Assembly (NCBI RefSeq): GCF_021730395.1
Contig: NC_069367.1
Location: 68,433,501-68,497,500 of the forward strand
Source: Mercenaria mercenaria
Taxonomy: Eukaryota; Mollusca; Bivalvia; Venerida; Veneridae
DNA length: 64,000 nucleotides
Direction of reading: 5' to 3'
The first letter of the stretch is position 1, and the number at the start of each line of letters is the position of its first letter. Positions 51,276-62,277 of the stretch are shown in pieces. Below the pieces are notes generated by a model. The model was given only the letters and a program-made list of their open reading frames with translations. It did no database searches and was not told the DNA's origin. The translations under genes and the position numbers were made by a program.

Positions 51276-51649
51276 GGGGTCGTATTCATAAAGCATCTTA
51301 AGTATAAGTTTTGACTTAAGTTGAAGATTTTACTTAAGTCTGTGGTGATTTCAGCTTAAGTCTAAGTTAAAAAACTTAAGTCCTATTCATATAACAGCTT
51401 AAACTTAAGATACGTAAGAAATGACTTAAGTCAAAAAACAAAATGGCGTCGTGAGTACGATTAAAGTGTTGTTTTTCAGATAAAAGCACTTTAAATATAA
51501 ATGTGCATGTTGTATCTGTCTGAAATTAATGTTGTTTTTTTATGAATAACAAATATACGTAGGTAAAATAAATTTCTTACCTAAGTAATACTTAAGTAAA
51601 TAATCAATTTCTTATACTTATACTTAAGATGCTTTATGAATACGGCCCC
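51276..51649. mobile_element. MITE-like element with CGTATTCATAAAGC ends, 374 bp
   Basis: Terminal inverted repeats over 30 bp: GGGGTCGTATTCATAAAGCA at the left, TGCTTTATGAATACGGCCCC at the right. The interior is full of ACTTAAG and CTTAAGT words. No coding; target duplication unclear. Confidence 0.8.
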
Positions 51650-52439
51650 TGATGGTATTCTCATATTGTGTTTAATATAGGTTTGACTTATAAAAATCAG
51701 CTTCCCTTTAGAATTCTAACCTCAAGATTCGTTTATTTTTCGCTGCTTTAGATGATACATATATTCAGTATATCGTCATGAAAGTCTATGACTCCTCGGT
51801 AAAAGTATTACTATCAATATTCCATATCATAGATATCGGAACTACATTTGTATTTTTTCATTATTGACAAAATATCAGTAAAACTACATTTTCTCATAGT
51901 CCAAAGTTTTATTTGAAACGCAAAAATGACCTATGCAAATTGAATTATCTATGGGCTTTAAAGTGACTTTGTGTTAATGACAACTCTAGAATGAACATTT
52001 GCGTCGTATATTACAAACTTTTACAAATAAAAGATATGACTTTTTTTGTTTAATTGGTGCTTTCGTGAAGTTTAAATTGAAGAACCCCAGATAAGCGTCA
52101 GAATTATAATTTTGAAAACATATGAAAATGTCTCCAGAGTATTTCCTATTATAAAAATGAGTATGATTTCATTCACAGCTCTATTTCTATTAAAATTAAT
52201 GAAATTCTAAAGGTGACTAACGCTTTTGTGAGTTTTCCTTATATTGGACAGCGTGCAAATGTGTTTTATAACAAATCCTATCTAGCACTTACCTTTTAAT
52301 AGTTAATTATTTTCGTTCATTAACAAACGAAATTACTATCTAAATTTAAAAAAAAAATGCCATCAATCTGGAGACGTTTCCCTTGAGTAATGAAATGTGT
52401 AAATACATGTACAGGTAAAATAAAGAACAAAACACCAGT
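51650..52439. other. Intergenic, nothing recognised
   Basis: AT-rich with no structure noted. Confidence 0.5.
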
Positions 52440-52790
52440 CATCATTAAGTCGCTATCAAAACTACTGTATCATTTAAAGAAAACAAAAACTCGTTGTACT
52501 GCAACATGTTGAAGCAACAACTCACTGTAAATTCAAGTTAATATATCGGTAACTAAACCCGGTTGAAGTAAACCTGATTCTAACGAAAACCTCAATGTAA
52601 TTACAACGAATTCTAACTGCAAATCATGGTAACTACAACTCAATGTGTATATAACTCATTGTAGTTATGATTCATTGTATCTACGACTTAGAATAACTAA
52701 GAGTGATATTAGCTACAAATAAATGTACCTACAAAGCACTATAACTACAACTTAGTGTAACTAAAACACATTGTAACTACTCAGTGTCTT
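52440..52790. repeat. Degenerate ~22-bp repeat based on AACTACAACT
   Basis: Recurring GTAACTACAACT and TTGTAGTTA words with irregular spacing, downstream of gene C. Confidence 0.45.
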
Positions 52791-52860
52791 CGTTCTGTTG
52801 AGCGATTTTTCATATGTATTCGCAAGGACACATACAGTCATGGTAATATATTTTGTTCCT

Positions 52861-52866
52861 TTTATT
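52861..52866 (-). terminator. Poly(A) signal of gene C
   Basis: AATAAA on the minus strand, about 62 nt after the stop codon. Confidence 0.5.
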
Positions 52867-52926
52867 CTAATGAAGAGAATCAGAAAATGAAACCGTTGCA
52901 TTGACTTTTTCTAGAAATATTCTCCG

Positions 52927-53063
52927 TTAATGTAAAAGATGTGGAGCTGGCAGACGACAACCCAAATTGCCTGCACATGATGGATCATACATGCAAATCA
53001 GATTATCTACGCACGTCCCGCCTGGGCCACAAGCAACACAATCTGCGTTGGAATTGGAGGAAG
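52927..53063 (-). CDS. Gene C terminal exon, six-cysteine domain
   Basis: Acceptor TTTTTACAG, then a phase-1 frame to TAA encoding SSNSNAD followed by six cysteines spaced C-x2-C-x5-C-x5-C-x5-C-x5-C. CMYDPSC matches CVYDPSC in gene B and CVHDSSC in gene A, so homology of the three terminal exons is clear. Unlike A and B there is no Arg directly before the first cysteine. Confidence 0.75.
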
Positions 53064-56000
53064 CTGTAAAAAGAAATAAATGGATATTATTATAACTACA
53101 AGATGTACCTATTATAAGTAGAAATATTCAGTCAATGATACGTTGACTGTTAAATTTTTTTATACTATTAAAAAGGAAGTTTTCATCCAAAAATAAGCAT
53201 GCTCAGGCAATTTAATAAGCATACTTTTTCGAACATCTTATTCAAAAGAAAATTCCCAAACAAAATTTTTAATCATTTGTTTATTCTTATGGGTAATCAT
53301 ATTTCTACTTAGGGAAGTAAAATTTTAATTTTTTCCCTTTTGATCAAGTAAAACCACTATATAACCGAAAATTATATACTGAAAAAAAGAAACTATCCGA
53401 TGTATAACTGGGGTAAATTTTTAATAAAAAACTGAAATTTAAAAATTTACTTTTTTTCTTCATATAAAAATTATATTGAAGAACTTCACGTGAAAATTTT
53501 TAAAAAAAAAAAACAACCGGAAGTCATAGCCCCCAAAAATAGCCGTTTTTGCACCAAATTACTGCACGTGTAAAAACGTTTTTTCTTTGAAAATTTTATT
53601 GTCATTGAAAACTTGATACGACTCACTGAAAACAAAAAAATTAAAAAAAATTTTGTTGGTGCAGACACGACTGAATAAAATTAAGCGCGAGCGCGCAATT
53701 TGGGGATTTTAAAAATGCAACAGACGCGAGAAAATGCCAAATTTTCTGAAAAAAACGGCTTTTTTGGCGGACTACGACTTAACGGTTGACAAACTTTTTA
53801 AATCTAACCTAAAGAAGTTTTTAAAGGTAATTTTGTAAAAGAAAAAAAGTCAAAATTAAAAATTTAAGTTTTTTAATTTAAAAAACCCCAAATTAACCTT
53901 CTGGATAATTCTTTTGTTGTTCAGTTATAAGCTTTTAATGCTTTTTTTCAAATATTTTTTCTTTTAAAGGATTCTTATATATACAGCGACGGGATAATTG
54001 GCCTCAAAGGTGGGCATTTCTTTGAGGTCATAGCGCTTGTTCGTTGTGTATGGAAAGTGTATCGAAATTTAAATTTTCCCCTTTAAAATTATAAAAAAAA
54101 AATTTCCCCACAGAAAAAAATTTAGCAAAACGTCGGAAAAAAAACAAAGGAAAAATAGTTTAAAAAATTTTTTGGGTAATTTTATTTTTGCTGAAAACCC
54201 TGATTTTTTTTTAATGACGCGCTTTAGCAAAATCAACGACTCGAATTTCGGGTTTGGGGCCAACTTCAGGTACTTAGTTTGGGTTTGGCTCTTTTTTTCT
54301 TTTACAAACCCTTTTTTGATAATTCTCCATGCTTGGTCACTTTACATTTACAGAACCCTCCGAAATACCCCAAATTTGGCTCGGCTAAAGTTAACTCTTC
54401 CACAGCCACTTGCTTGTATTCTATAAGACAAAAGCCAATTGCTTTTCTAGAAGCTTTGGTAAATTTTTTTTTCCTTTTGGGTTTGGCTCCACAACATTTT
54501 AATGTACCCCCATGCACTTGGCTAAATTTTTCACTACCCAAACCCGTTTGATCTTTTTCCCCCTTTGATTTTGACTCACGTACTTTTCAAAACCCGCTTT
54601 AAAACGAATTCCCTTGGGCTGGGTATATTTTAAAAATTTCATCTTCATCTTATATCTCCCTTGGGCTTGGGGCTAAAAGCGAAATTTTCAGAATCACTTA
54701 AAATATTTTCTTTGGTTGGCTCACGTTTACTTTTCCAGAACCCAGCTTGATACGTTCCCTGGGGCTTACTCTCTTAACGCTTCCAGAGCCCCCAGAAAAA
54801 CCCCTTGGGGCTTGCGCACGTTAGTTTTCCCAAAAACAAGCTTATACATGTTCCTCCAGCTCTACTCCAGCTTGATATATTTTTCTTGGGTTTGGCTCAC
54901 GTTTACATTTTGAAAACTCGTTTTTAAAATTCACCGGGCTTGGCGTACTTTAATTTTTTCCGAACCCCTTAAAAAATTCCATAAGACTTTGGGCACTGCA
55001 CATTTCAAGACCCCTTGATATATTCCCTTGGGCTTTGGTTTTTTACGTTTACGCTCCAGACTATTCTTGATTATTCCGCTTGGGATTAGCTCACGTTTTT
55101 TGTTTCCAAGAACCCACTTGATATATTCCTATTGTCAATTCCCCCCCCCCCCCCACCTTGACGGAGACGACCAATGCCCTTGTGCAGCATCATGAGGGGT
55201 CTATGCATCATAATTTATTCGTGTTACAAGATTTGTCTTGTTTTCCTTGTCGTGCTTTTAAAAGTTATGATCTTCAGACAAGTAACTCAGTACAAAACCC
55301 GGGTACCAATTTCCCGGTTGAACCATTTATGTCTTTACTTCATACAGTCTGGTATTTTGACGCTTAAATTATCTAATTGGCACTATGTTGTCCAACTAGT
55401 TGAAAATAGGGTAAGTGAGAGTTTGGTATGCCAAAACGCATTTAAACCCCAGTTTCCTTTATATTGGTTACTAACCGTTTCAAGGGGTTGACCCTATTTT
55501 CAACATAATGTTTGTCCGTTTCGTTAAATGTTTTGTGTTTTGTCTTGTTTGTTGGTGGTGCTACATCCTTTTATTCTCCAACCCCTTATCTCCCCCCCCC
55601 CCCCCCCCCATTTACCCAGTGCCAAGTTTTATATCTTTCATTAAGATGTACTTGATGGTGGGTATTTGAAGCAACACGTCTTCCATATCGTTTAACAGCA
55701 GTTTCATTTTGGGAAATTGGCCTACTTTTAGATTTTAAAGGGGTCTGTCGTTTTTACCGGCGAAACTTCCAAGGGCTACAATAATATTTTATTAAAATTT
55801 GTTTTTCGTAACGCTTGGAAAACTTTTAGTTCACGTAACGTTCAAGGACACTTTTTAACACTTCTCTGATTAAGTTCGCATTAACGGTACAGAAGTTCGC
55901 TTGATACACTCACATTTAGCTTGATTTACGCTTACTGACAAGAATGTGTTAAAATATACTCACACTGGGGTTTGGTTTTTCGTTTACCATTTTTTCAAAA

Positions 56001-59000
56001 ACACGTTTTAACACTCACCTTGGGCTTGACAACGTCACGTTTCCAGAAATTCGAACTTTATGACGATTGTTGTTGGTATATCGATATTAAAAATTGAAAA
56101 ACGTTCCTTAGCGCCGTGAGAAGCAAGCCTGGAAACGTGGATGAACATACCGGTACCAGGAAAACCTTTGCCCCGCCACAAACCGCCTCTAAGAAAGGGG
56201 TTCCTGCATGGCTGTTTTTAGTAAAAGGGAAAAAACGAACGTTTTTTTTTGTTATTGAAAATAAGTGTGATCACAAGTTTAAAAGACTTAAAAAATTACT
56301 GTATACGTTTAAAATTCATCCCAAAAAATTTTTAAAGCTACGTGATATCAATCTACGGTTTTTGATGGAAAAAGTAATTAAAAAAAATTTACCAAAGAAA
56401 AAATAAAAAAAAACGTAAAAAAAAGTCAAAACTATCAAAAGTAAACGAAATTGCACTGTTTCTATTCAACATTATATATAATGAATTATAGAAAAAGATT
56501 TTGTTCTTTTCAAGGAGGGTATAACATAAGTGTCTTTAATACTGAATTTATTAAACGAGTTTAATAAAATAATGAAATGCGAGGGTCTGTCGTGCGTTTT
56601 ATTAAATTAAATAAATCTAATTTAACTCGTTTATTTTTGATATATTCAATATGGAAAGATACAATTGTAATATTCTTTTTATCACATGTTGTCTTTTATA
56701 CTGATACATCGAAATTTCTTCTTTCTTTACCTATTATAGATGAAGTCAATTCGAGCAACGTCTCTTGCACTTAACAAGACGTCAACGTCGAATCTTTATT
56801 ACACTAATGTTATACCAAAATAATCTAATGGTTTTATTTCACTCCAACGACGTCAAAACATGTGATAAACTGATTAACAGGCAATTATCAAACCAAACAT
56901 AAATTTATGTCTAACATAAGGCATTATTTTTTGTTATGATTTGCCTGCGCCGAAATGTATCTTGCTTGCTTTGTAAATCACGACCTGTGACTATTTAGTC
57001 GTGAAGATAATAAAACATATGATTGCATGCAATGATTTTACTGAAACTGGAACATATTTTTCAAAACCGTCCGTCAAATTTTGATAATGTAGATGATAAT
57101 TTTAAAATAGAACAAGTGGAAACAAAAAAGACATCAAATTATCAAGTGCTGCGTTAGACACTATGTTAAGCGTATATAACTTACTGAGGCAGTCCGCTCT
57201 TACCAGACCCCTTCCGCGTCTCACTATATGGCATTGTCTTGGGTAACACCGCATTCTGTCCCAGTACTAGGAAAAATGAAGATAAGAACTTAAAAAATAT
57301 AAAGATAATTTTAATTTCATATAGCGTTGCGTTACTTTTCAGACCTGATTAGTAGGTCGTATGGCGACTTTCCATGTGCCTTTCCGTGCATTATTCCATC
57401 ATGGGCGGACACCTGGATAGAACAACCGACGTTCCGTAAGCAAGCTAGATGGCTTCCTCATATAAAGAATTCAACGCCTGGAGAGAGGCTCAAAGCCGCA
57501 TCTGTGAGGGCAAGTGTTTTGAAGTCGGCGACTTAACCTCTCGGCTACAGATGTCCCCGAATCTAATCAATATCGAGGGCTTAGAGCAAAACTTGTCTAT
57601 CAGTTTATAGAAAGAGAAGCAGATAGACCAGTTTCGCTCTAAGCCCTCGATATATAAGTACAATCCATTTTATTTTTATGAAGTAGCCTCGCTCTCATAT
57701 GTAGTCCAACTACCGTAGTCCGAAAGCCCATGGACATTTCTTGCAGCCATTAATGCCAACAGAAGTTTTAACTGTTTTTGAAATACTTTATATTCTCAAG
57801 GAAAACCCATTTCTTAAATGGAAATTCTGCGTTTATTTATATTTTGTTCACGCGTATTGTGTGCTGGGGTGGTTATACTCGCTTCTAAAGTATTAAGGGG
57901 TAGGGTTACCAGGTTTTACACTGTTTGACCACACTGTTATAATCAAGCGAAAACTGAGTATCAAAGATCAAAGGTCAATTCATGTGAAAATTGCAAATAT
58001 GTCATTTTTATATTACATGTTTGTTGTTTAAATGTATTTTGTCATTATAAGTAACTGATCGTCATTCATTTTAATGTATATATGTCAGGCAATGTCAGTG
58101 GTAAAAGATATGATAAAAAATGAGTCAAAGTCAAGCTTGATATTAAAGGTCAAAGGTGATTTGTAACGAAATAAAATAAAAGTGCTATCTTTTGATTTTT
58201 ACACGAAAATTAACTTTGACCTGTTATATCAGTTTTGACCTTGACTCATGTCTGATATCTTCATTAGTCACGTAGTTTGACATAAATAAACCGCAAAGAA
58301 TAACGATCAGTTATTTATAAAACAATATTCTTAAACAATAAAAGTATTATAAAAATGGTATTCGCACTCTTTTACACAAATCTGGCATTTAACCTTTGAT
58401 ATCAGGCTTTCAGGTCACAGCTTTTGGGATAAGACTTGCCTTGCCGGCCGACGTTACCTGACATATGTATTAAAATGAATTAATACCAATAACTAAAAGT
58501 GACAGGAATGTTTTTAAAAAAAGAAATAATAGAAGTATATAATGCTACATCATGAGGTTTTGTACACGAAAATGACCTTTGACATTGCATATCATGTTTG
58601 GCCCTCACTCATTTTCGATTACTTTTTCATCACGGACATTGTCTCTACTATATAAATTAAAATGAATAGCGATTTATCATTAAAAATGACCAAAAATATT
58701 CATAATCAATAAAACATTTATTATATCAAAATTGATATTTTCTGCGATTTTTCATGCAAATTTGGCCTTTGATATTAAGTGTTCCCTTGACTGTTTCAGT
58801 ATTAGATCGTCGTTGCTTACTTTGTCTGACATGTATACAACAAAATGAATTAAATAACAGTATGTACATTAAATGAAATAATATCAGTGACTAACTAGAA
58901 ATTGCTTTTGTAAAAAAGCACATGTCTCCCCCAATGCAGAGTCCTAAAGGCAAGAAGTCAATAGGGGTCAGGAGCGAAAGTCAAAGAGACACTGATGGTT

Positions 59001-62000
59001 GGCTGCAATAGGGATCATCTACTTTGCATGTCCAGTCATCCCGCTAAATTTCAACACTATTGGCCTAGTGGTTCTCAAGTCACTGTTCAGGCCCCTGTGA
59101 CCTTGACCTTTGATCAAGTGACCTCAAAATAAATAGGGGTCATCTACTCTGCATGTCCAATCATCCTATTAAGTTTCAACATTCTAGGTCAAGTGGTTCT
59201 CAAGTTATTTTCCAGAAATGATTTTACATGACCAGGCCCCTGTGACCTTGACCTTTAATAGACTGACCCCAAAATCATTAGGGGTCATCTACTCTGCATG
59301 TTCAATCATCCTATGAAGTTTCAACATTCTGGATCAAGAGGTTCTGAAGTTATTGATCAGAAATGGTTATCAATGTTCTGGCCCCTGTGACCTTGACCTT
59401 TAATGGATGACCCCCAAATCAATAGGGGTCATTTATTTTGCATGAACAATCATCCTTTGAAGTTTCAACATTCTGGGTCGAGTGGTTCTCAAGTTACTGA
59501 CCGGAAATGGTTTTCAATGTTCAGGCCCCTGTGACGTTGACCTTTAACGGAGTGACTTCAAAATCAATAGGTGTCATCTACTTTGCATGTACATTCATCC
59601 TATGAAGTTTCAACATTCTGGGTCAAGTGGTACTCAAGTTATTGATCGGAAATGGTTTTCAATGTTCAGGCCCCTGTGACCTTGACCTTTGACGGAGTGA
59701 CCCCAAAAACAATAGGGGTCATGTACTCTTCATGACCAATCATCTTATGAAGTTTCAACATTCTGGGTCAAGTGGTTCTCTAGTTATTGATCGGAAATGG
59801 TTTTCAATTTTCAGGCCCCTGTGACCTTGACCTTTGACAACGTGACCCCAAAATCAATAGGGATCATCCACTCTTCATGACCAATCAACTTATCAAGTTT
59901 CAACATTCTGGGTCAAGTGGTTCTCTAGTTATTGATCTGAAATGGTTTTCAATGTTCAGGCCCCTGTGACCTTGACCTTTGACAAAATGACCCCAACATC
60001 AATAGGTGTCATCTAATCACCATGACCAATCAACCTGTTAAGTTTCAACATTCTGGGTCAAGTGGTTCTCTAGTTATTGATCGGAAATTGTTTTCGATTT
60101 TCAGGCCCCTGTGACCTTGACCTCTGACAGAGTGACCCCAAAACCAATAGAGATTATCTACTTTTCATGACCAATCATCCTATTAAGTTTCAACATTCTG
60201 GGTCAAGTGGTTCTCTAGTTATTGATCGGAAATGGTTTTCAATGTTCAGGCCCCTGTGACCTTGACCTTTGACGGAGTGACAACAAAATCGAAAGGGGTC
60301 ATCTACTCTTAATGACTAATCATCCTATTAAGTTTCAACATTCTGGGTGTAGTGGTTCTCTAGTTATTGATCGGAAATGGTTTTCAATTTTCAGGCCCCT
60401 GTGACCTTTGACAGAGTGACCCCAAAAACAATAGAAACAATAGGGGTTGTCTACTCCAGCAGCCCAACAACCCTATGAAGTTTGAAGGTTCTAGGTCAGA
60501 TGGTTCTCCAGTTATTGCTCGGAAATGAAGTGTGACGTACGGACGGACGGGCGGAAGGACGGACGGACCGACAGGGCAAAAACAATATGTCTCCCCAGTT
60601 TTGAACGAAAATATAAATTAAATATGCTACCTTTTGATTTGTTTTTACAAGAAAATGGCGTTTGACATTTGATATCAGGTTTGACCTTTTGAAGATTTCT
60701 TCATCAATGACATAGTCTGTGCCATGTAAACATTAAAATGAGCTACTATCAATTTCTAATAGAAATATTACAAAAGAGTGATCTTTTTGCAACTTTTCAC
60801 ACAAACTTAACCTTTGATATTAGAGTTGGCATTGACTGTTTTGGGAAAAGATTTGTTTTGTTGACATTGCCTTACATTTATATATAAAAATGAAATGATA
60901 TAAGTGACTAATAACGACATGATATTTTCAACTAAGAAATAATGTAACAGAGCCAGATTTTATGTTTTTAACATGAGATTTTGACTATCACATTTGACCT
61001 TGACTCATTTCTTTTGATCTCTTCATCGCTGACTTTGTAGGACATATAAAATCAAATGAAAAATGATATGATTATGACAAAAATACAGTTTTGGGATTGC
61101 ATTGTTGACTTTCTCTGACATGACTTTAAAATAAATTTACATCAGTGAGTTATAAAGGAAAGGTAGTAAAGGTAAACATGTTAATTTTCGATATTTTGCA
61201 CGAAAATAAAATTTGACCTTTAATTCTCATGGTTAACCTTGACTTTTTTGCGAAAATATATGCATAGCTGATTTTGTCTGATATATACAAAAACATAATA
61301 AACAGCAGTGACTTATAATAACAAACTTTTTTTTGAACAGTAAAAGGATCAAATAGGCCAATTTTGTGACTTTTACACAAATCTGACCTTTGACCTTAAA
61401 CATTAGGTTTGACTTTCGCTCCTTTTTGACGAATTTTTTTTTGCTGACATTTTTGACAATCAGAAAGTTAATGTAATCAAACAGTGAAAAAGTGGCAGGT
61501 TTGAACTTTACCCTATCCTCTTATTATTAAAGTATCCATCCCTATCACAAACACATCTGAACAAAAAATTGATATACACAGCTTTGACACTTTATGTATC
61601 TCACAAGGAGTTTTACCAACATACCATGGTATTTATTTACATTTAAGGGAAATAAACTTTTAGTGAAAAATAAATAATGATTAATACAGTATAAACTGCA
61701 GTCAAACTTACAGAGCAAAGCCTTTGAGCTTCAGCACCAAGAACCACACATACAAACAGCATCTGTGAACATTTGAAAGTGTATTTTTTCTCATAATAAG
61801 GCCTGTTTATCAACAAAATTAAGATATAATCAAAAACATTATTTTCAATTCCGAATTTCATGCAATGCTATTGTCAGCAATATTCAAATAGATCTAAACG
61901 CATTTTCTTAAGGAAACTCTTTTCTATTATTAAAGTCGTGAAATATTTGTACGAAAATTTTGCCATATATTACAGTAACTTAGATATTTCTACATTTTAA

Positions 62001-62156
62001 TTCATCTGCAAAAAAAATCGATGTTTAAACATACAGACATAAAATCGTATTGTGTACATATGTAATTAAAAACAATGGTTTAATACTATCAAATAAAATT
62101 TAATGAATATTAAAATAATAATATCTTACCAACACTTGTATGAATTTCGTATCCAT
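52927..62156 (-). CDS. Gene C: third paralogue with an amplified repeat region, gene model incomplete
   Basis: Supported pieces on the minus strand: exon 1 at 62156-62130, exon 2 at 61762-61712, a possible small exon at 57266-57204, a repeat-coding region about 56,070-54,240, and the terminal cysteine exon at 53063-52927. The arrangement, strand and promoter motif match genes A and B. Exon 2 ends in phase 0 while the terminal exon needs phase 1, so at least one exon between them must change phase. The repeat region is the obvious candidate because its units read as the SGNVNV motif that ends exon 3 in A and B. The repeat region is not open over any long frame in this sequence, so gene C may be decayed, or this low-complexity stretch may be poorly assembled. 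Function is unknown. Confidence 0.55.
53064..54239. other. Gene C intron, homopolymer-rich, nothing recognised
   Basis: Long A and T runs and a GCGCGAGCGCGC word near 53,680. No repeat family or exon seen. Confidence 0.45.
54240..55130 (-). repeat. Degenerate ~48-bp minisatellite encoding SGNVNVSQ-type units (gene C exon-3 expansion)
   Basis: On the plus strand the unit reads roughly CTTGATATATTCCC, TTGGGCTTGGCTCACG, TTTACATTTTCCAGAACC. The reverse complement of a typical unit reads G-N-I-S-S-G-S-G-(K/N)-V-N-V-S-Q-A-Q, 16 residues. The clearest unit is near 54,716-54,770, reading GSGKVNVSQPK. This is the motif that ends exon 3 of genes A (SSSGNVNVNQVQ) and B (NSGNVQVNQ). About 18 units are visible, with many length differences between them, so no single frame runs through. 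The array sits on the correct strand between the N-terminal and cysteine exons of gene C. Confidence 0.65.
55131..55799. other. Non-repeat segment between the two gene C repeat blocks, with two poly-C runs
   Basis: It carries C runs at 55,141-55,154 and 55,592-55,609. No unit of the 48-bp repeat is visible inside. It may be an insertion that split the array, or a misjoined piece. Overlapping open frames at 55,158-55,491 have no recognisable product. Confidence 0.4.
55800..56070 (-). repeat. Second block of the same gene C repeat
   Basis: Four to five further degenerate ~50-bp units with the same GTGAG and AATATATCAAG spacing on the minus strand. They are separated from the main block by a non-repeat segment bearing two poly-C runs. 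Weaker than the first block. Confidence 0.45.
57204..57266 (-). CDS. Possible additional exon of gene C
   Basis: A 63-bp open segment between a good acceptor (TTTTTCCTAG) and donor GTAAGA, phase 0 to 0, compatible with exon 2 of gene C. It encodes a basic stretch with CYPRQC and RRGRGL. This loosely recalls the RRIRPRGRL start of exon 3 in gene A. There is no paralogous copy in A or B to confirm it. Confidence 0.3.
57340..57556 (-). mobile_element. tRNA-derived SINE in a gene C intron
   Basis: The minus strand gives GAGAGGTTAAGTCGCCGACT, GCGTTGAATTCTTTATATGA and AACGTCGGTTGTTCTATCC, then GGAAAGTCGCCATACGACC near its truncated 3' end. Same family as 34,308 and 7,065. Confidence 0.75.
57570..57653. 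mobile_element. 84-bp hairpin element
   Basis: Two 32-bp inverted arms starting ATATCGAGGGCTTAGAGC match at 30 of 32 positions with a 20-nt loop. A tiny MITE or solo folded end. Confidence 0.65.
57940..61440. repeat. Degenerate ~190-200-bp tandem array in gene C intron 1-2 region
   Basis: Landmarks TTTGACCTTTGATATTAGGT, TTGTCTGACATATATA and AAAATGAAT recur at about 190-200 bp. The array is interrupted by the element at 58,910-60,605. Confidence 0.65.
58910..60605 (+). repeat. 145-bp tandem-array element, about ten units, inserted in the older array
   Basis: 5' end GCTTTTGTAAAAAAGC then CATGTCTCCCC. Units carry CAGGCCCCTGTGACCTTGAC, with starts at 59,676, 59,821, 59,966, 60,111, 60,256 and 60,401, an exact 145-bp period. 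3' end GGACGGACGGGCGGAAGG then ATATGTCTCCCC. Confidence 0.85.
61712..61762 (-). CDS. Gene C exon 2, end of signal peptide
   Basis: Strong acceptor (TTCACAG) and donor (GTAAGT). It encodes MLFVCVVLGAEAQRLCS, which completes a hydrophobic signal sequence with an AEA-Q cleavage-like site. The (D/E)-(A/S)-Q at the end of the signal is shared with exon 2 of A (DAQ) and B (DSQ). It ends in phase 0, whereas A and B end in phase 1. Confidence 0.6.
62130..62156 (-). CDS. Gene C exon 1, start of signal peptide
   Basis: Reads MDTKFIQVL from an ATG and ends at donor GTAAGA, phase 0. It is shorter than exon 1 of A and B (9 versus 13 codons) but starts with the same MD and has a similar K-(F/L)-I core. 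TTGACGTA lies 122 bp upstream, as in gene B. Confidence 0.6.
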
Positions 62157-62277
62157 TCTTGAAGTAGTTTGATCAACTTGATTTGAACAATCGTATCTGT
62201 TCATTTACTGACGGACGTAAACTGTATAATTAGTTCTCCTCACCTGAATTAACGAGCGCATTAATTTACATTACTTT

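Noticed and set aside
54302-54541. 79-codon minus-strand frame, and plus-strand frames at 54,172-54,551
   Set aside because: Chance frames across the degenerate 48-bp gene C repeat. Their reading does not follow the GNVNV unit.
56116-56406. 96-codon Lys-rich plus-strand frame
   Set aside because: Driven by poly-A/T composition; opposite strand to gene C and not recognisable.
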